Notes under the pieces: model-generated
What the model saw: only the letters and a program-made list of their open reading frames with translations
Told to the model about the DNA's origin: nothing
The model's database searches: none
Part shown: piece by piece, positions 23,976 to 32,300 of the stretch
Layout: each line of letters starts with the position of its first letter
How positions within the stretch are numbered: the stretch's first letter is position 1
Assembly (NCBI RefSeq): GCF_014649015.1
Contig: NZ_BMSF01000007.1
Location: 350,431 to 414,430 of the forward strand
Direction of reading: 5' to 3'
Origin: Streptomyces narbonensis
Lineage (GTDB): Bacteria > Actinomycetota > Actinomycetes > Streptomycetales > Streptomycetaceae
DNA: 64,000 nucleotides
Program-made: the position numbers and the translations under genes

Positions 23976-25060
23976 ACAGCGGCAGGGGTGGCGGTGACCG
24001 GCAGGGTCACCGCCACCACCAGCCCGCCCCCCGCCGCCGCGTCCCGCGCGACGGCCCGCACGCTCCCGCCGTGGGCCACGGCGATCGACCGCACGATGGA
24101 GAGCCCGAGCCCCGCGCCCGGCCCCATCCGGTCCCGCCCCTCGCCCCTCCTGAAGGGCTCGAAGAGCCCGCCGACCTGGTCCGGCGGGACGACCGGCCCG
24201 GTGTTGACGACGGTCAGCACCCCGCCCTCCACCCGTACGCCGACGGTCCCGCCCTCCGGCAGGTTGTACGCGACCGCGTTGGCGACGAGGTTCCGGACGA
24301 GCTGCCCGAGCAGCACCCGGCTCCCCAGGACGACACCCCCGTCGAGGACCACGTCGGCGTCCTCGTGCTCCTCCGTGACGACCTCCCCCAGCGCCACCGC
24401 CTCCCGCTCCGCGAGCCCGCGCTCGCTGCGGGCGAGGAGGAGCAGCCCGTCGATGAGCCGTTCGCTGCGCCGGTTGGAGTCGAGGAGCACCTGCCGCACC
24501 TCGCAGTCGTCGCCCAGCCCGACCTGGATGGCGGCGCGCTGCGTGGCGAGCGGGGTCCGCAGCTCGTGGGAGGCGTTGGCGATGAAGCGGCGCTGGCTGT
24601 CGAAGGCCGTCTCCAGGCGCCCGAGGAGCGCGTCGATCGTGTCGCCGAGCTCCTTCAGCTCGTCGTCGGGGCCGCTCACCGCGATCCTCTCGTGCAGGTT
24701 CCGCTCGGAGAGCAGCCGGGCCCGGGCGGTCATGTCGTGCACGGGCCGCAGGACGCGCCCGGCGGTCCACCACCCCACCACGACCGCTCCGCAGGCCATG
24801 AGGAGCAGGCCGAGGCAGGACCACATGAGCATCTGGTCGCCGGCGGCGTCGCTGATGTCGGCGCCCAGCCGGTACGCCTCCACGACGGCGATGTCGTCCG
24901 CGCGCGCGACGATCGCGTCGGTCTCCCCGTCCGTACCGGCTCTGACCAGCAGGTTCACGAGGAGGAGCAGGAGGGCTCCGAGGACCAGGAAGACGCCGCC
25001 GTAGACGAGCGCGATCCGGGTCCGGATGGTGGACCCGGCCCCGAGCAGGGGAGTGGTCAC
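23969..25060 (-). CDS. Two-component sensor histidine kinase
   Basis: A 363-residue membrane kinase. Helix 1 lies near residues 15-37, a short extracytoplasmic loop of ~40 residues follows, then helix 2 (SCLGLLLMACGAVVVGWW) and a HAMP linker. The HisKA phospho-acceptor is in NASHELRTPLATQ at about residue 165; the ATPase domain shows NLVANAVAYN, an EGG loop and GPGAGLGLSIVRSIAVAHGG. It autophosphorylates and hands phosphate to the response regulator encoded upstream, with which it shares a GTGA overlap. The small sensor loop gives no clue to the signal. Confidence 0.93.
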   Translation of the reverse strand: MTTPLLGAGSTIRTRIALVYGGVFLVLGALLLLLVNLLVRAGTDGETDAIVARADDIAVVEAYRLGADISDAAGDQMLMWSCLGLLLMACGAVVVGWWTAGRVLRPVHDMTARARLLSERNLHERIAVSGPDDELKELGDTIDALLGRLETAFDSQRRFIANASHELRTPLATQRAAIQVGLGDDCEVRQVLLDSNRRSERLIDGLLLLARSERGLAEREAVALGEVVTEEHEDADVVLDGGVVLGSRVLLGQLVRNLVANAVAYNLPEGGTVGVRVEGGVLTVVNTGPVVPPDQVGGLFEPFRRGEGRDRMGPGAGLGLSIVRSIAVAHGGSVRAVARDAAAGGGLVVAVTLPVTATPAAVS

Positions 25061-25713
25061 AGCACGTACCCCACACCCTGCAGGGTCCGGATGACCGTCG
25101 GCTCCCCCAGCTTCGCCCGCAGCTTGCTCATGCAGACGCGTACGGCCCCGGTGAAGGGGTCGGCGTGGGCGTCCCAGGCGCGTTCGAGGAGTTCCTCGGC
25201 GGAGACGACCGCGCCCTCGGCCTCCAGGAGGATCTGGAGGACGGAGAACTCCTTGGGGGAGAGGTCGAGGTCCCGCCCGTCGCGGGTGGCGGTCCGCCGG
25301 ACGGTGTCGACGAGCAGCCCGTCCCGTCCGAGGAGCGGCGGGAGGGCGGGGCGGGCGGAGCGCCGCCGCAGGGCGCGTACGCGGGAGACCAGCTCGGGGA
25401 ACTCGAAGGGCTTGCCGAGGTAGTCGTCGGCGCCGAGGTCGAGGCCCTCGACGCGGTCCTCGACGGCGGTGGCGGCGGTCAGCATGAGGATCCGGGTCGG
25501 GGAGCCGGCGGCGACGAGGCGGCGGGCGACCTCGTCGCCGTGGACGCGGGGCAGGTCACGGTCGAGGACGAGGACGTCGTACGCGTACAGGTCGAGCCGC
25601 TCCAGCGCGGCCTCGCCGTCGTGGACGGCATCGACGGCGAATCCGGCCCGGCGCAGGCCGAGGGCGACGAGCCGGGCGAGGTCCCGCTCGTCCTCGGCGA
25701 CGAGTACACGCAT
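25057..25713 (-). CDS. OmpR-family response regulator
   Basis: A 218-residue regulator. The receiver domain has the acidic pair in VAEDERD, phospho-acceptor Asp51 in VLVLDRDLP, and Lys in GADDYLGKPFEFPEL. The C-terminal winged helix (LDLSPKEFSVLQILLEAEG, then TGAVRVCMSKLRAKLG and VGYVL) binds DNA. The start at ATG 25713 gives the normal receiver N-terminus MRVLVAEDE; longer forms are unlikely. It is first in an operon with the kinase and is divergent from metG, 88 bp away. Confidence 0.94.
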   Translation of the reverse strand: MRVLVAEDERDLARLVALGLRRAGFAVDAVHDGEAALERLDLYAYDVLVLDRDLPRVHGDEVARRLVAAGSPTRILMLTAATAVEDRVEGLDLGADDYLGKPFEFPELVSRVRALRRRSARPALPPLLGRDGLLVDTVRRTATRDGRDLDLSPKEFSVLQILLEAEGAVVSAEELLERAWDAHADPFTGAVRVCMSKLRAKLGEPTVIRTLQGVGYVL

Positions 25714-25801
25714 GCCTCCATCTTCCCCACCCCGCCCCGCCGCGGGCGCCCGGGGTTTATCGATGTGAGTGGATCTTCGTACGACCGTTAGGATTTCGAC
25801 C

Positions 25802-27406
25802 ATGGCGGCCACTGGATCCGAGAAGCAGGGGGCGAAGGCGTTCTACGTCACGACCCCCATTTACTACGTCAACGACGCTCCTCACCTGGGCCACGCCTAT
25901 ACGACCGTCGCAGGCGACGTGCTCACGCGCTGGCACCGTCAGCGCGGCGAGAAGGTGTGGTACCTCACCGGCACGGACGAGCACGGTCAGAAGATCATGC
26001 GCACCGCGGAGGCGAACGACGTCAGTCCGCAGGAGTGGTGCGACAAGCTCGTCGAGGAGGCCTGGAAGCCCCTCTGGGAGCACCTGAACATCGCGAACGA
26101 CGACTTCATCCGCACCACGCAGAAGCGTCACACCGATCGCGTGCAGGAGTTCGTGCAGGACCTGTACGACAAGGGTCAGATCTACAAGGGCGGGTACGAA
26201 GGCCCGTACTGCGTGGGCTGTGAGGAGTTCAAGCTCCCCGGCGACCTCATCGAGGCCGAGGACGGCACCAAGCTGTGCCCCGTCCACAAGAAGCCGGTGG
26301 AGATCCTCAAGGAGGAGAACTACTTCTTCAAGCTGAGCGAGTACGGCCCGAAGCTCCTGGAGTTCTACGAGGCGAACCCGGGCTTCGTACAGCCGGAGTC
26401 GGCCCGGAACGAGGTGCTGAACTTCGTCAAGCAGGGCCTGGAGGACCTCTCCATGTCGCGCTCGACGTTCGACTGGGGCATCCCGGTCCCGTGGGACGAC
26501 AAGCACGTCATCTACGTGTGGATCGACGCGCTCCTGAACTACGCGACGGCCGTCGGCTACGGCGCCGACCAGGCGAAGTTCGACGAGACGTTCCCGGCGA
26601 ACGTGCACCTCATCGGCAAGGACATCCTCCGCTTCCACGCGATCATCTGGCCCGCGATGCTGATGGCGCAGGGCCTGCCGGTCCCCGGCCGGGTCGCGGC
26701 GAACGGCTGGCTGATGGTCGGCGGCGAGAAGATGTCGAAGTCGAACCTGACGGGCATCAAGCCGCAGGACCTGACCTCGCACTTCGGCGTGGACGCGTAC
26801 CGCTGGTACTTCCTGCGGGCGATCGCCTTCGGCCAGGACGGTTCGTTCTCGTGGGAGGACTTCACCGCCCGGTACACGTCCGAGCTGGCGAACGACTACG
26901 GCAACCTCGCCTCGCGCGTGGCGGCGATGGTCGGCAAGTACTTCGGCGGCGAGCTGCCGGCCTCGGCGGCCGACGGCGACGCGGAGAAGGCGATCCAGGA
27001 CGGCCTGGCCAAGGCGGTCGCGACGGCCGACGCGAAGATCGGCGAGGAGCTGGACTTCCAGGCCGGCATCCTGGCGATCTTCGACTTCGTGAAGCAGGTC
27101 AACGGCTACATCACGGAGCAGGAGCCGTGGAAGGTCGCGAAGGACGAGTCGGAGGAGGGCAAGGCCCGCCTCGCGACCATCCTCTACACGGCGGCCGAGT
27201 CGCTCCGCGCGGTCGCGGTCCTGCTCAACCCGATCATGCCCGAGACCTCGCAGGCCCTGTGGGACTCCCTGGGCGCCGAGGCGTCCCTGGGCGCCCTGGC
27301 GGCCCAGCCGGTCCAGTCCTCCGCCACGTGGGGCCGGCTCCCGGCGGGCGCGACGGTGACGAAGGGCGCGGTGCTGTTCCCGCGCCTGGAGGAGAAGAAG
27401 GACTGA
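25802..27406 (+). CDS. metG: Methionyl-tRNA synthetase
   Basis: A 534-residue class Ia synthetase that charges tRNA-Met for initiation and elongation. The HIGH-type motif is HLGHAY near residue 25, the KMSKS motif is GEKMSKSN, and a zinc knuckle is formed by CVGC and CPVH segments around residues 138-160. The anticodon-binding helical domain follows, and there is no C-terminal EMAP/Arc1p-like extension, as in the shorter bacterial type. The ATG at 25802 gives the ordinary N-terminus leading into YVTTPIYYVNDAPHLGH. A strong terminator follows 15 nt after the stop. Confidence 0.97.
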   Translation: MAATGSEKQGAKAFYVTTPIYYVNDAPHLGHAYTTVAGDVLTRWHRQRGEKVWYLTGTDEHGQKIMRTAEANDVSPQEWCDKLVEEAWKPLWEHLNIANDDFIRTTQKRHTDRVQEFVQDLYDKGQIYKGGYEGPYCVGCEEFKLPGDLIEAEDGTKLCPVHKKPVEILKEENYFFKLSEYGPKLLEFYEANPGFVQPESARNEVLNFVKQGLEDLSMSRSTFDWGIPVPWDDKHVIYVWIDALLNYATAVGYGADQAKFDETFPANVHLIGKDILRFHAIIWPAMLMAQGLPVPGRVAANGWLMVGGEKMSKSNLTGIKPQDLTSHFGVDAYRWYFLRAIAFGQDGSFSWEDFTARYTSELANDYGNLASRVAAMVGKYFGGELPASAADGDAEKAIQDGLAKAVATADAKIGEELDFQAGILAIFDFVKQVNGYITEQEPWKVAKDESEEGKARLATILYTAAESLRAVAVLLNPIMPETSQALWDSLGAEASLGALAAQPVQSSATWGRLPAGATVTKGAVLFPRLEEKKD

Positions 27407-27420
27407 CGTCCTCTGCCTCA

Positions 27421-27466
27421 CGCAGAAGGCCGCCGTCCCCGCTGAGCGGGACGGCGGCCTTCTGCG
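27421..27466. terminator. Bidirectional terminator between metG and the DoxX-like gene
   Basis: A perfect 19-bp stem (beginning CGCAGAAGGCCGCC) around an 8-base loop, ending 6 nt from the stop codon of the convergent gene. It serves both strands; TTCTGCG rather than a U-tract follows. Confidence 0.9.
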
Positions 27467-27471
27467 TACGG

Positions 27472-27825
27472 TCACCAGGTCAGAGCGAGGGCGGCGACGG
27501 CGGGTGCCATGTAGACGAGCGGGAAGGGCACGTGTCCGTACGAGCGGGCCCGCAGGACGGTGATCACGGCACCGGCGAAGTACAGGACGAGCCCGATCGC
27601 GGCGAGGGTCCCGATGACGGGCACGAAGAATCCGACGACGAGCCCGACGGCCCCTGCGGCCTTGGCGGCCCCGAGCCAGTTCCACCAGGAGCGCGGGACG
27701 CCGTACGCGGCGAGCGGCTCGACGACGAACGCGGCCCTGAAGAAGATCGCCGCCCCGGAGAACCCGGCCATGAACGCGGCGACGGCGGTGACGACGACAG
27801 CGGTGGTGGACATCTCGGTGAACAT
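27472..27825 (-). CDS. DoxX-like family membrane protein
   Basis: A 117-residue protein with four transmembrane helices and the DoxX-like pattern: FMAGFSGAAIFFRAAFVVEPL, a GVPRSWWNWLGAAKAAGAVGLV central pair, and a C-terminal FPLVYMAPAVAALALTW. These small quinone-related or redox membrane proteins have no firmly known role. The ATG at 27825 has AAGGAG 8 nt upstream and is preferred to the in-frame ATG at 27936, whose extra 37 residues are not membrane-like. Confidence 0.8.
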   Translation of the reverse strand: MFTEMSTTAVVVTAVAAFMAGFSGAAIFFRAAFVVEPLAAYGVPRSWWNWLGAAKAAGAVGLVVGFFVPVIGTLAAIGLVLYFAGAVITVLRARSYGHVPFPLVYMAPAVAALALTW

Positions 27826-28323
27826 CGCGACGGCTCCTTCAGCCTCTTCCGTGCCCGCCTCGACCGAGCCGGACACAGCACTGACGGAGCCCGAGAGGGA
27901 TGTGTGACGGCCCGAGCGAAAAACTTCAGTGGACATCAGAGGACGTCAGTGGACCCGGTTCTTCAACGGTCCCGTGACCAGCTCCGTCCCGACCGGCCGT
28001 ACTCCGCCTCCCATGCCCCTGACCTGCGGGGAAGGAGTGGTCACCGAACCCCTGGAACGCGGAGTCCGGTGAGGCGGACGGTCTCCTCAAGGACGACCAC
28101 AGTGAGAAAGAACCCGTACCAATCCCCACCCCTCCTCCCCGCTGAGGCCGGACTCACTCGCTTGAGTGAAAAACCCCAAATCGGCTGGCTACAGGGCGGG
28201 GTGCTTGATCTACGCTCAGCGCGACACACCGCACCACCACACAACTGCTGACATACGTCGGCCCCCGCCGGGACGGCAATCCCAATGCGAGGGCCTGACC
28301 ACCGAGGAAGCAGAACCTTCCCG
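27826..28323. other. Gene-free 0.5-kb stretch at the left edge of the accessory region
   Basis: No convincing gene is seen; short frames here lack ribosome sites. Composition is lower in G+C near 28080-28280. It contains a TCACTC-GAGTGA inverted repeat at 28154-28169 and a TTGATC at about 28205 that might be the -35 of the promoter for the HTH gene at 28324. Confidence 0.5.
28154..28169. promoter_or_regulatory. Inverted repeat TCACTC-N4-GAGTGA
   Basis: A perfect 6-bp inverted repeat with a 4-bp spacer, about 155 bp upstream of the HTH gene, in the most A+T-rich part of the gap. It looks like an operator. It partly resembles the TNAC...GTNA form of BldD sites, but with an extra base, so no regulator is assigned. 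Confidence 0.45.
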
Positions 28324-29193
28324 ATGGATACCCAAAACACTAGCGCGCGCCCGTACGCCGAGTCCCGTAACGACGGGAAAAACCACTCCTCCCGGGGTAC
28401 GGAGGGACGCCTTGGCGGCGTCGTGCACGACAACGCCCGCCACACCACCCGCTTCACGGTGATCGGCAACCACCTGGCCCAGCACGTCGAGCTGTCGCTG
28501 ACGGCGATCGGCCTGGCCGTCCACATCCAGTCCCTCCCCAGCGGCGCACGGGTCGACATCGACACCCTCGCGACCCGCTTCCCCGAGGGAAAGACCCGGA
28601 TCGCCAACGCGCTGCGCGAGCTGGAGGCCCACGGCTACCTGCGGCGGACGCGAGTACGGACGGAACAGGGCCGCATGGTGACCCGTACGGTCTCCTGCAA
28701 CCGCCCGGGCGGGACGGCCGGCGGGAACGAGCCGCCTCCGCAACCCCCACCCCGGCGCACCACGGAGAACCCACCCCGCCGCCGCGCCCTGCCTGCCGTA
28801 CCGCAGCCCGTGTACCCCACCCCGGATCTCCTGCAAACGGCTCTGGGCGTGCTCTCCGGCCTACGCCGCACAGACCCGCGACTCCTGATCTCCGCGACGG
28901 ACGCGGAACACCTCGTCCCGGGCGTCGCCGCCTGGCTGGAGCGCGACCTCACGCCCGAGGAGGCCCACCGCGCCCTGACCCACGCCCTGCCGCCGGACCC
29001 CCTCCACCGCCCGGCCGCACTCCTGGCCCACCGCCTCACGGCCCAGCTCCCACCCCTGCCACCGTTCCGCGCGGCGGAGGACCCGGCCACCCGGCACCCC
29101 CTCCAGAACTGCGACACCTGCGACCGCGCCTACCGCGCTCCCGAGCCGGGGAGCTGCCGCGACTGCGCGACCGAAGGAGGAAGGGCTGCCTAG
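28324..29193 (+). CDS. Winged-helix DNA-binding protein with C-terminal zinc-ribbon-like motif
   Basis: A 289-residue protein. Residues ~40-125 hold a winged helix resembling plasmid/mobile-element helix-turn-helix proteins: FTVIGNHLAQHVELSLTAIG, then IDTLATRFPEGKTRIANALREL and GYLRRTRV. A Pro/Arg-rich linker follows, then a helical part (LERDLTPEEAHRALTHALPP) and a C-terminal CDTCDRAYRAPEPGSCRDC that could bind zinc. The family is common and numerous in Streptomyces accessory regions; a regulatory role is likely. The ATG at 28324 is taken from an upstream AGGAAG. It begins the cluster of small co-directional genes that runs to 31479. Confidence 0.8.
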   Translation: MDTQNTSARPYAESRNDGKNHSSRGTEGRLGGVVHDNARHTTRFTVIGNHLAQHVELSLTAIGLAVHIQSLPSGARVDIDTLATRFPEGKTRIANALRELEAHGYLRRTRVRTEQGRMVTRTVSCNRPGGTAGGNEPPPQPPPRRTTENPPRRRALPAVPQPVYPTPDLLQTALGVLSGLRRTDPRLLISATDAEHLVPGVAAWLERDLTPEEAHRALTHALPPDPLHRPAALLAHRLTAQLPPLPPFRAAEDPATRHPLQNCDTCDRAYRAPEPGSCRDCATEGGRAA

Positions 29194-29239
29194 CATGAAG
29201 GTGATGACTCGGCCCGACGGCCACAGACGAGGAGCCACC

Positions 29240-29416
29240 ATGAGCGCCGCCCCGGACGACTCGCGGCCCAGCCAAAAGCATCATGCTCTGCTCGGCGTGC
29301 CCGTCCACGCAGCCTTCGGCCCCCGCGCCGCCGCGGCCGTCACAGCCGTCACAGCCGCCACAGCCGTCACAGCCGTCAGGGCCTCTCCGGCCGATGAGAT
29401 CTTCGCGGACGAGTAG
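29240..29416 (+). CDS. Small protein with Ala/Val/Thr repeat
   Basis: A 58-residue protein starting MSAAPDDSRPSQKHH, with a VTAVTAATAVTAV run and an acidic end (SPADEIFADE). The ATG has AGGAGCCACC before it, a good site. The repeat is encoded by tandem CAGCCGTCA units. No family is recognised. It ends 6 nt before the GTG of the next gene, so the two are probably translated together; it may be a leader-like partner or a small immunity or accessory protein. Confidence 0.58.
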   Translation: MSAAPDDSRPSQKHHALLGVPVHAAFGPRAAAAVTAVTAATAVTAVRASPADEIFADE

Positions 29417-29422
29417 AACGAG

Positions 29423-30253
29423 GTGACACCGCCGCCCAGCGACAGCCGGCCCGCGCGCGAAAGCCCGTTGCTCGGACCGGACGGAGGCTTCGCGCAGGCA
29501 TGGCTGACGGAAAAGCACGTGGCCCCTGTCCCGGCCGGCATCCACCTGGCCGCCGCCGTGATGCACCGCGTCGAAGCCGGGTGCCGAGGGGTTGACGCGC
29601 AGCACCTTGTCGACGCTCGTACCGAGGCCGTCGCCCACCGCATCACGGCTCCAGCGGCCCCGCGTCGGCCCACCGAGCCCGGCCTCGTAGCTCCTGCTGC
29701 TCCTGCTGCTCCTGCTGTTCCTCCCGTACTTCTGCACACCCCGGACCTGCGAGGAGCCGTGCTGTTTCCTGAAGCGGGATACGCGCTGATCGCCGGGACG
29801 GAGGCGTTCATGAACGCTGCGGTGCCGGAGGGAATCGATGCGGCGCGCGCTCGATTCGGGCGGTACGCCCGGGCGATGAAGAAGCGCCGGCCGCACCTCC
29901 AGGGAATCGCCGCCGCCTACCCGCCCGTACACGAGGCGTGGTCGCGCGCGGGCGATGTCACACCAGGTACGGCCACGGCACATCTCATGTCGCTGCTGAG
30001 CGACTTCGCTCAAGGAACAATCACCGCGGCGGAGTTCACGGACGGATGGCGGGAGGCCCGGCGGGCTGCACAGACCCGCGGCGAGCGGGCGAGCGGAGAC
30101 TTGGCCGAGCTTCTGGACCGGGTGTTCATGGCGCTGGAGGACTACACCCCGGACCCTGAACTAAGAGACCCGGGCGACCTGACGGACGGCGAGCTGCGAC
30201 AGGGCGTCCAGAGCCTGGTCCGGAACACGCAGCGAAGGACGGAGCAAGGATGA
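29423..30253 (+). CDS. Hypothetical protein with colicin-immunity-like C-terminal region
   Basis: A 276-residue protein in two parts. The N-terminal ~95 residues are poorly conserved-looking, with an APAAPAAPAVPP repeat encoded by CTCCTGCTG units. Residues ~105-180 (TPDLRGAVLFPEAGYALIAGTEAFM, then ARFGRYARAMKKRRP) look like a conserved streptomycete module. The C-terminal ~90 residues (LSDFAQGTITAAEFTDGWREAR, then LDRVFMALEDYTPDPELR and DLTDGELRQGV) resemble colicin/pyocin-type immunity proteins of the PF09204 kind. That would fit an orphan immunity gene near a polymorphic toxin island. The GTG start is weakly supported. The stop overlaps the next start by 4 nt. Confidence 0.66.
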   Translation: MTPPPSDSRPARESPLLGPDGGFAQAWLTEKHVAPVPAGIHLAAAVMHRVEAGCRGVDAQHLVDARTEAVAHRITAPAAPRRPTEPGLVAPAAPAAPAVPPVLLHTPDLRGAVLFPEAGYALIAGTEAFMNAAVPEGIDAARARFGRYARAMKKRRPHLQGIAAAYPPVHEAWSRAGDVTPGTATAHLMSLLSDFAQGTITAAEFTDGWREARRAAQTRGERASGDLAELLDRVFMALEDYTPDPELRDPGDLTDGELRQGVQSLVRNTQRRTEQG

Positions 30254-30804
30254 CCGCACCCACTCCCTGCGACGGGATCCCGAGACGGCTCCTCACCGCC
30301 TCGGCGCCGGCGGAGCTGGAACGCTACCTGCTGACGCCTGCGCCCGAAGCCTGGTCGCAGGCGCACTGGAGGCAGTTGAGGGTCCTCGCGGTCGGCCGCA
30401 TGCAGTCCTCCGCCCTCGCACACGAGACCAGGCTCCGCTGGGGACGCCTCGCCCTCTCCGCAATCTCGGGAATGGCCCGGAGCCAGACGCCCCAGCAGAC
30501 GACGGCCGACGCCGCCCGCGTGCGTGCCTACCTGATCCTGGAGTTCGGGGTGAGCGAATCCGATGCGACGCGGAACCTCACTGCTCTCTGCTCGGAGATC
30601 CTGCGGAACCTGGAAGTCTCGCTGGAGGTGGCCGAGCGGCTCGCCGAGGATTGGCGGTCAGCACCTGGGGATCGGATACTCCGGCTACGTCGCATCAAGA
30701 ACATGCTGACTCCCCTGCTCCCCCTTCAGGCAGTCCTGAAAAAGGGTGGCCCTGCATTCCAGGAGGCTCGAGACTGGATGAGGCTCATTCCGGACCTCCC
30801 TTGA
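30250..30804 (+). CDS. Hypothetical helical protein
   Basis: A 184-residue, mainly helical, soluble protein with no recognised domain: MTAPTPCDGIPRRLL, then ELERYLLTPAPEAWSQAHWRQLR and RIKNMLTPLLPLQAVLKKGG. Its ATG overlaps the stop of the preceding gene (ATGA), so it belongs to the same unit. Codon use toward the end is less GC-biased than in core genes nearby. A role in the immunity cluster is a guess. Confidence 0.7.
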   Translation: MTAPTPCDGIPRRLLTASAPAELERYLLTPAPEAWSQAHWRQLRVLAVGRMQSSALAHETRLRWGRLALSAISGMARSQTPQQTTADAARVRAYLILEFGVSESDATRNLTALCSEILRNLEVSLEVAERLAEDWRSAPGDRILRLRRIKNMLTPLLPLQAVLKKGGPAFQEARDWMRLIPDLP

Positions 30805-30820
30805 TTGGCGTACCCATCAG

Positions 30821-31150
30821 ATGAACGAAACGGAATTCGGCGAGCTCCAGATCTATTCCGTGGAGCAGGACGGCCATGACGGAGGGGTCTGCATCGCTAG
30901 GGTCATCGCGGGCATCGTCCGGACCGGGCAGTCATTCGCCGTCGAAGCGGGCGACGATCCGCGAAGGTTCACAGCGGACCGGATCGAGAAATACGGTCGC
31001 CCAGTGGACTTCATGGACCCTCCGCACTCGGTACTGGTCCACCTGTCCGGCGGCCCCCTCACCGGGCTCGGGGACGGGGATGTCCTGGTGTGTCGACCTG
31101 ACGTCGACGACGAGGAAGGGGAGGCCCCGGCGCATGTCAGAGCTCTTTGA
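30821..31150 (+). CDS. Hypothetical small beta-barrel protein
   Basis: A 109-residue protein: MNETEFGELQIYSVEQDG, then GGVCIARVIAGIVRTGQSFAVE and a C-terminal VLVHLSGGPLTGLGDGDVLVC. The central strand pattern resembles the beta-barrel domain 2 of translation GTPases, which is also used by small proteins of unknown role. Atypically for the window, it has many A/T-ending codons. It follows the previous gene by 16 nt. Confidence 0.66.
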   Translation: MNETEFGELQIYSVEQDGHDGGVCIARVIAGIVRTGQSFAVEAGDDPRRFTADRIEKYGRPVDFMDPPHSVLVHLSGGPLTGLGDGDVLVCRPDVDDEEGEAPAHVRAL

Positions 31151-31251
31151 CCTGGCCGGGGAGACGCTCAGCGAGCTGGATTCCTTGAGGTGGATACGGG
31201 TCAGCGGCGGGCGCCACCCGGAATACCCTGCCACCCGAAGAGGAGGTTCTG

Positions 31252-31479
31252 GTGATCTGGTGTCCACGGTGCGAGCAGGGGTGGGTGGTCAAATGCCGAG
31301 TTGTCGGAACGGAAGAGACTTTCGGAATCTGCGAGGAGTGCGACACGGTATGGGCGGCCGAGGAGCCCTCCAGTCGCCCACCTTTCACGATCCTCGATGA
31401 GTACATGGAGAAATTCGGGAAAGCTCCCCTGTGGTCGAACCTTGAGCGCCTGGAGAAGGGCACAGAAACGGCGTCCTGA
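31252..31479 (+). CDS. Small zinc-ribbon protein, possible orphan immunity protein
   Basis: A 75-residue protein with CPRC near the N-terminus (MIWCPRCEQGWVVKCRVV) and CEEC about 20 residues later, a zinc-ribbon arrangement, then an EYMEKFGKAPLWSNL helix. Similar short proteins occur beside polymorphic toxins in Streptomyces; immunity is a plausible but unproven role. The GTG at 31252 is fixed by GAGGAGG five nt upstream. It ends 6 nt before the degenerate copy of the aspS 3' region. Confidence 0.7.
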   Translation: MIWCPRCEQGWVVKCRVVGTEETFGICEECDTVWAAEEPSSRPPFTILDEYMEKFGKAPLWSNLERLEKGTETAS

Positions 31480-31485
31480 CACAGG

Positions 31486-31618
31486 ACGAAGGGCCCGGAA
31501 ATCCGTACGGATCCCGGGCCCTCGCCTCAAGCGTGCCGACTACCGCGCCGCGCCCGCCTGGACCGCGTCCGTGATGTCGGTGGTCTTCCTCTCGACCGGC
31601 TTGCGGAGCTGGATGTTC
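31486..31618 (-). repeat. Degenerate copy of the aspS 3' end and terminator
   Basis: This 133-bp stretch matches 37993-38129 with scattered changes and small indels; the last 29 bp (31590-31618) are identical to 38101-38129. Translated on the minus strand it ends LRKPVERKTTDITDAVQAGAAR and stop, against LRKPVEKKTTDITDAVHPDAAR in intact aspS. It includes the GGGCCCGG hairpin (31491-31521) that copies the aspS terminator. Together with the intact end it flanks the whole toxin operon. Confidence 0.9.
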
Positions 31619-31715
31619 GGCCTCGCACACGGGGAAGTCCACCTTCCACGCCAACATGACGAGCTCGGTCCTTTGTTCGTTGCTCGTGTGAATGGGCGCA
31701 TGGAAGCATGCGTGA

Positions 31716-32300
31716 GTGACGGAGAACAGGGACGGGGACAAGGAAGGCATACCGGAGCCTCAACGGATTTCGAGGCTGACGGACTTGGCGGGCGGATCCG
31801 TCCCCGAGGCGGCGCCCGAGCCTGAGGCGGTTCTCGCGGTTCCGGCCACACGGGCCCTGACGCAGCCAGAGGCCGGGCCTGAATCCGGACCTGAGGCCGG
31901 CGACGAAGTCGCTGCGGCGCGGCGGGAGTTTGCGCGTTTGCTGGGGGAGTTCCGGCGTACTGCCGTGCTCGTGCCGTTCGACGACTCCGAGAGTCTGTGG
32001 ACCGCGGACTTCAACGGGGTCCGGTGGATCTGCGCGTTCTCGGACGAGGAGGCGCTGGCGCGGTTCGCGGTCGCGCGGGGGGACGCGGCTCGCGAGTGGA
32101 CGTACCGGACGATCCTCGGCGCACGCCTCCTCGACGTGATGGTGCCGATGCTGCCCGGGCCGGGCGGGGTCGCGCTGGATGCGGGCAGCGCGGACGGCAC
32201 GCTGTTTCCGCCGGTCGCGGGGATCGTCCCGGCTGAGGTGGCGGTGGATCTCGGTCTCGCGGACAGGCAGGGGAACACGAAAGAGCGGGGGACACGATGA
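31716..32300 (+). CDS. SseB-like protein, first gene of the Rhs operon
   Basis: A 194-residue protein. The first ~65 residues are Glu/Pro/Ala-rich and disordered-looking; the rest resembles an SseB N-terminal domain: FARLLGEFRRTAVLVPFDDSE, then WTADFNGVRWICAFSDEEALARFA and PAEVAVDLGLAD. In Streptomyces such proteins often precede WXG-like and polymorphic toxin genes, perhaps as chaperones or secretion partners. The GTG at 31716 is used; the site before it is weak. The ATGA overlap with the next gene shows it belongs to the operon. Confidence 0.76.
   Translation: MTENRDGDKEGIPEPQRISRLTDLAGGSVPEAAPEPEAVLAVPATRALTQPEAGPESGPEAGDEVAAARREFARLLGEFRRTAVLVPFDDSESLWTADFNGVRWICAFSDEEALARFAVARGDAAREWTYRTILGARLLDVMVPMLPGPGGVALDAGSADGTLFPPVAGIVPAEVAVDLGLADRQGNTKERGTR

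Noticed and set aside
23811..24000. Extension of the histidine kinase into a TPGRQ-type repeat tail
   Set aside because: That frame differs from the kinase frame, whose stop at 23969 is clear.
31134..31400. A possible gene starting MSELFDLAGETLSEL overlapping the end of the beta-barrel gene
   Set aside because: The first ~20 residues look plausible, but the frame then runs through the ribosome site and start of the zinc-ribbon gene with poor composition. The zinc-ribbon frame is better supported.
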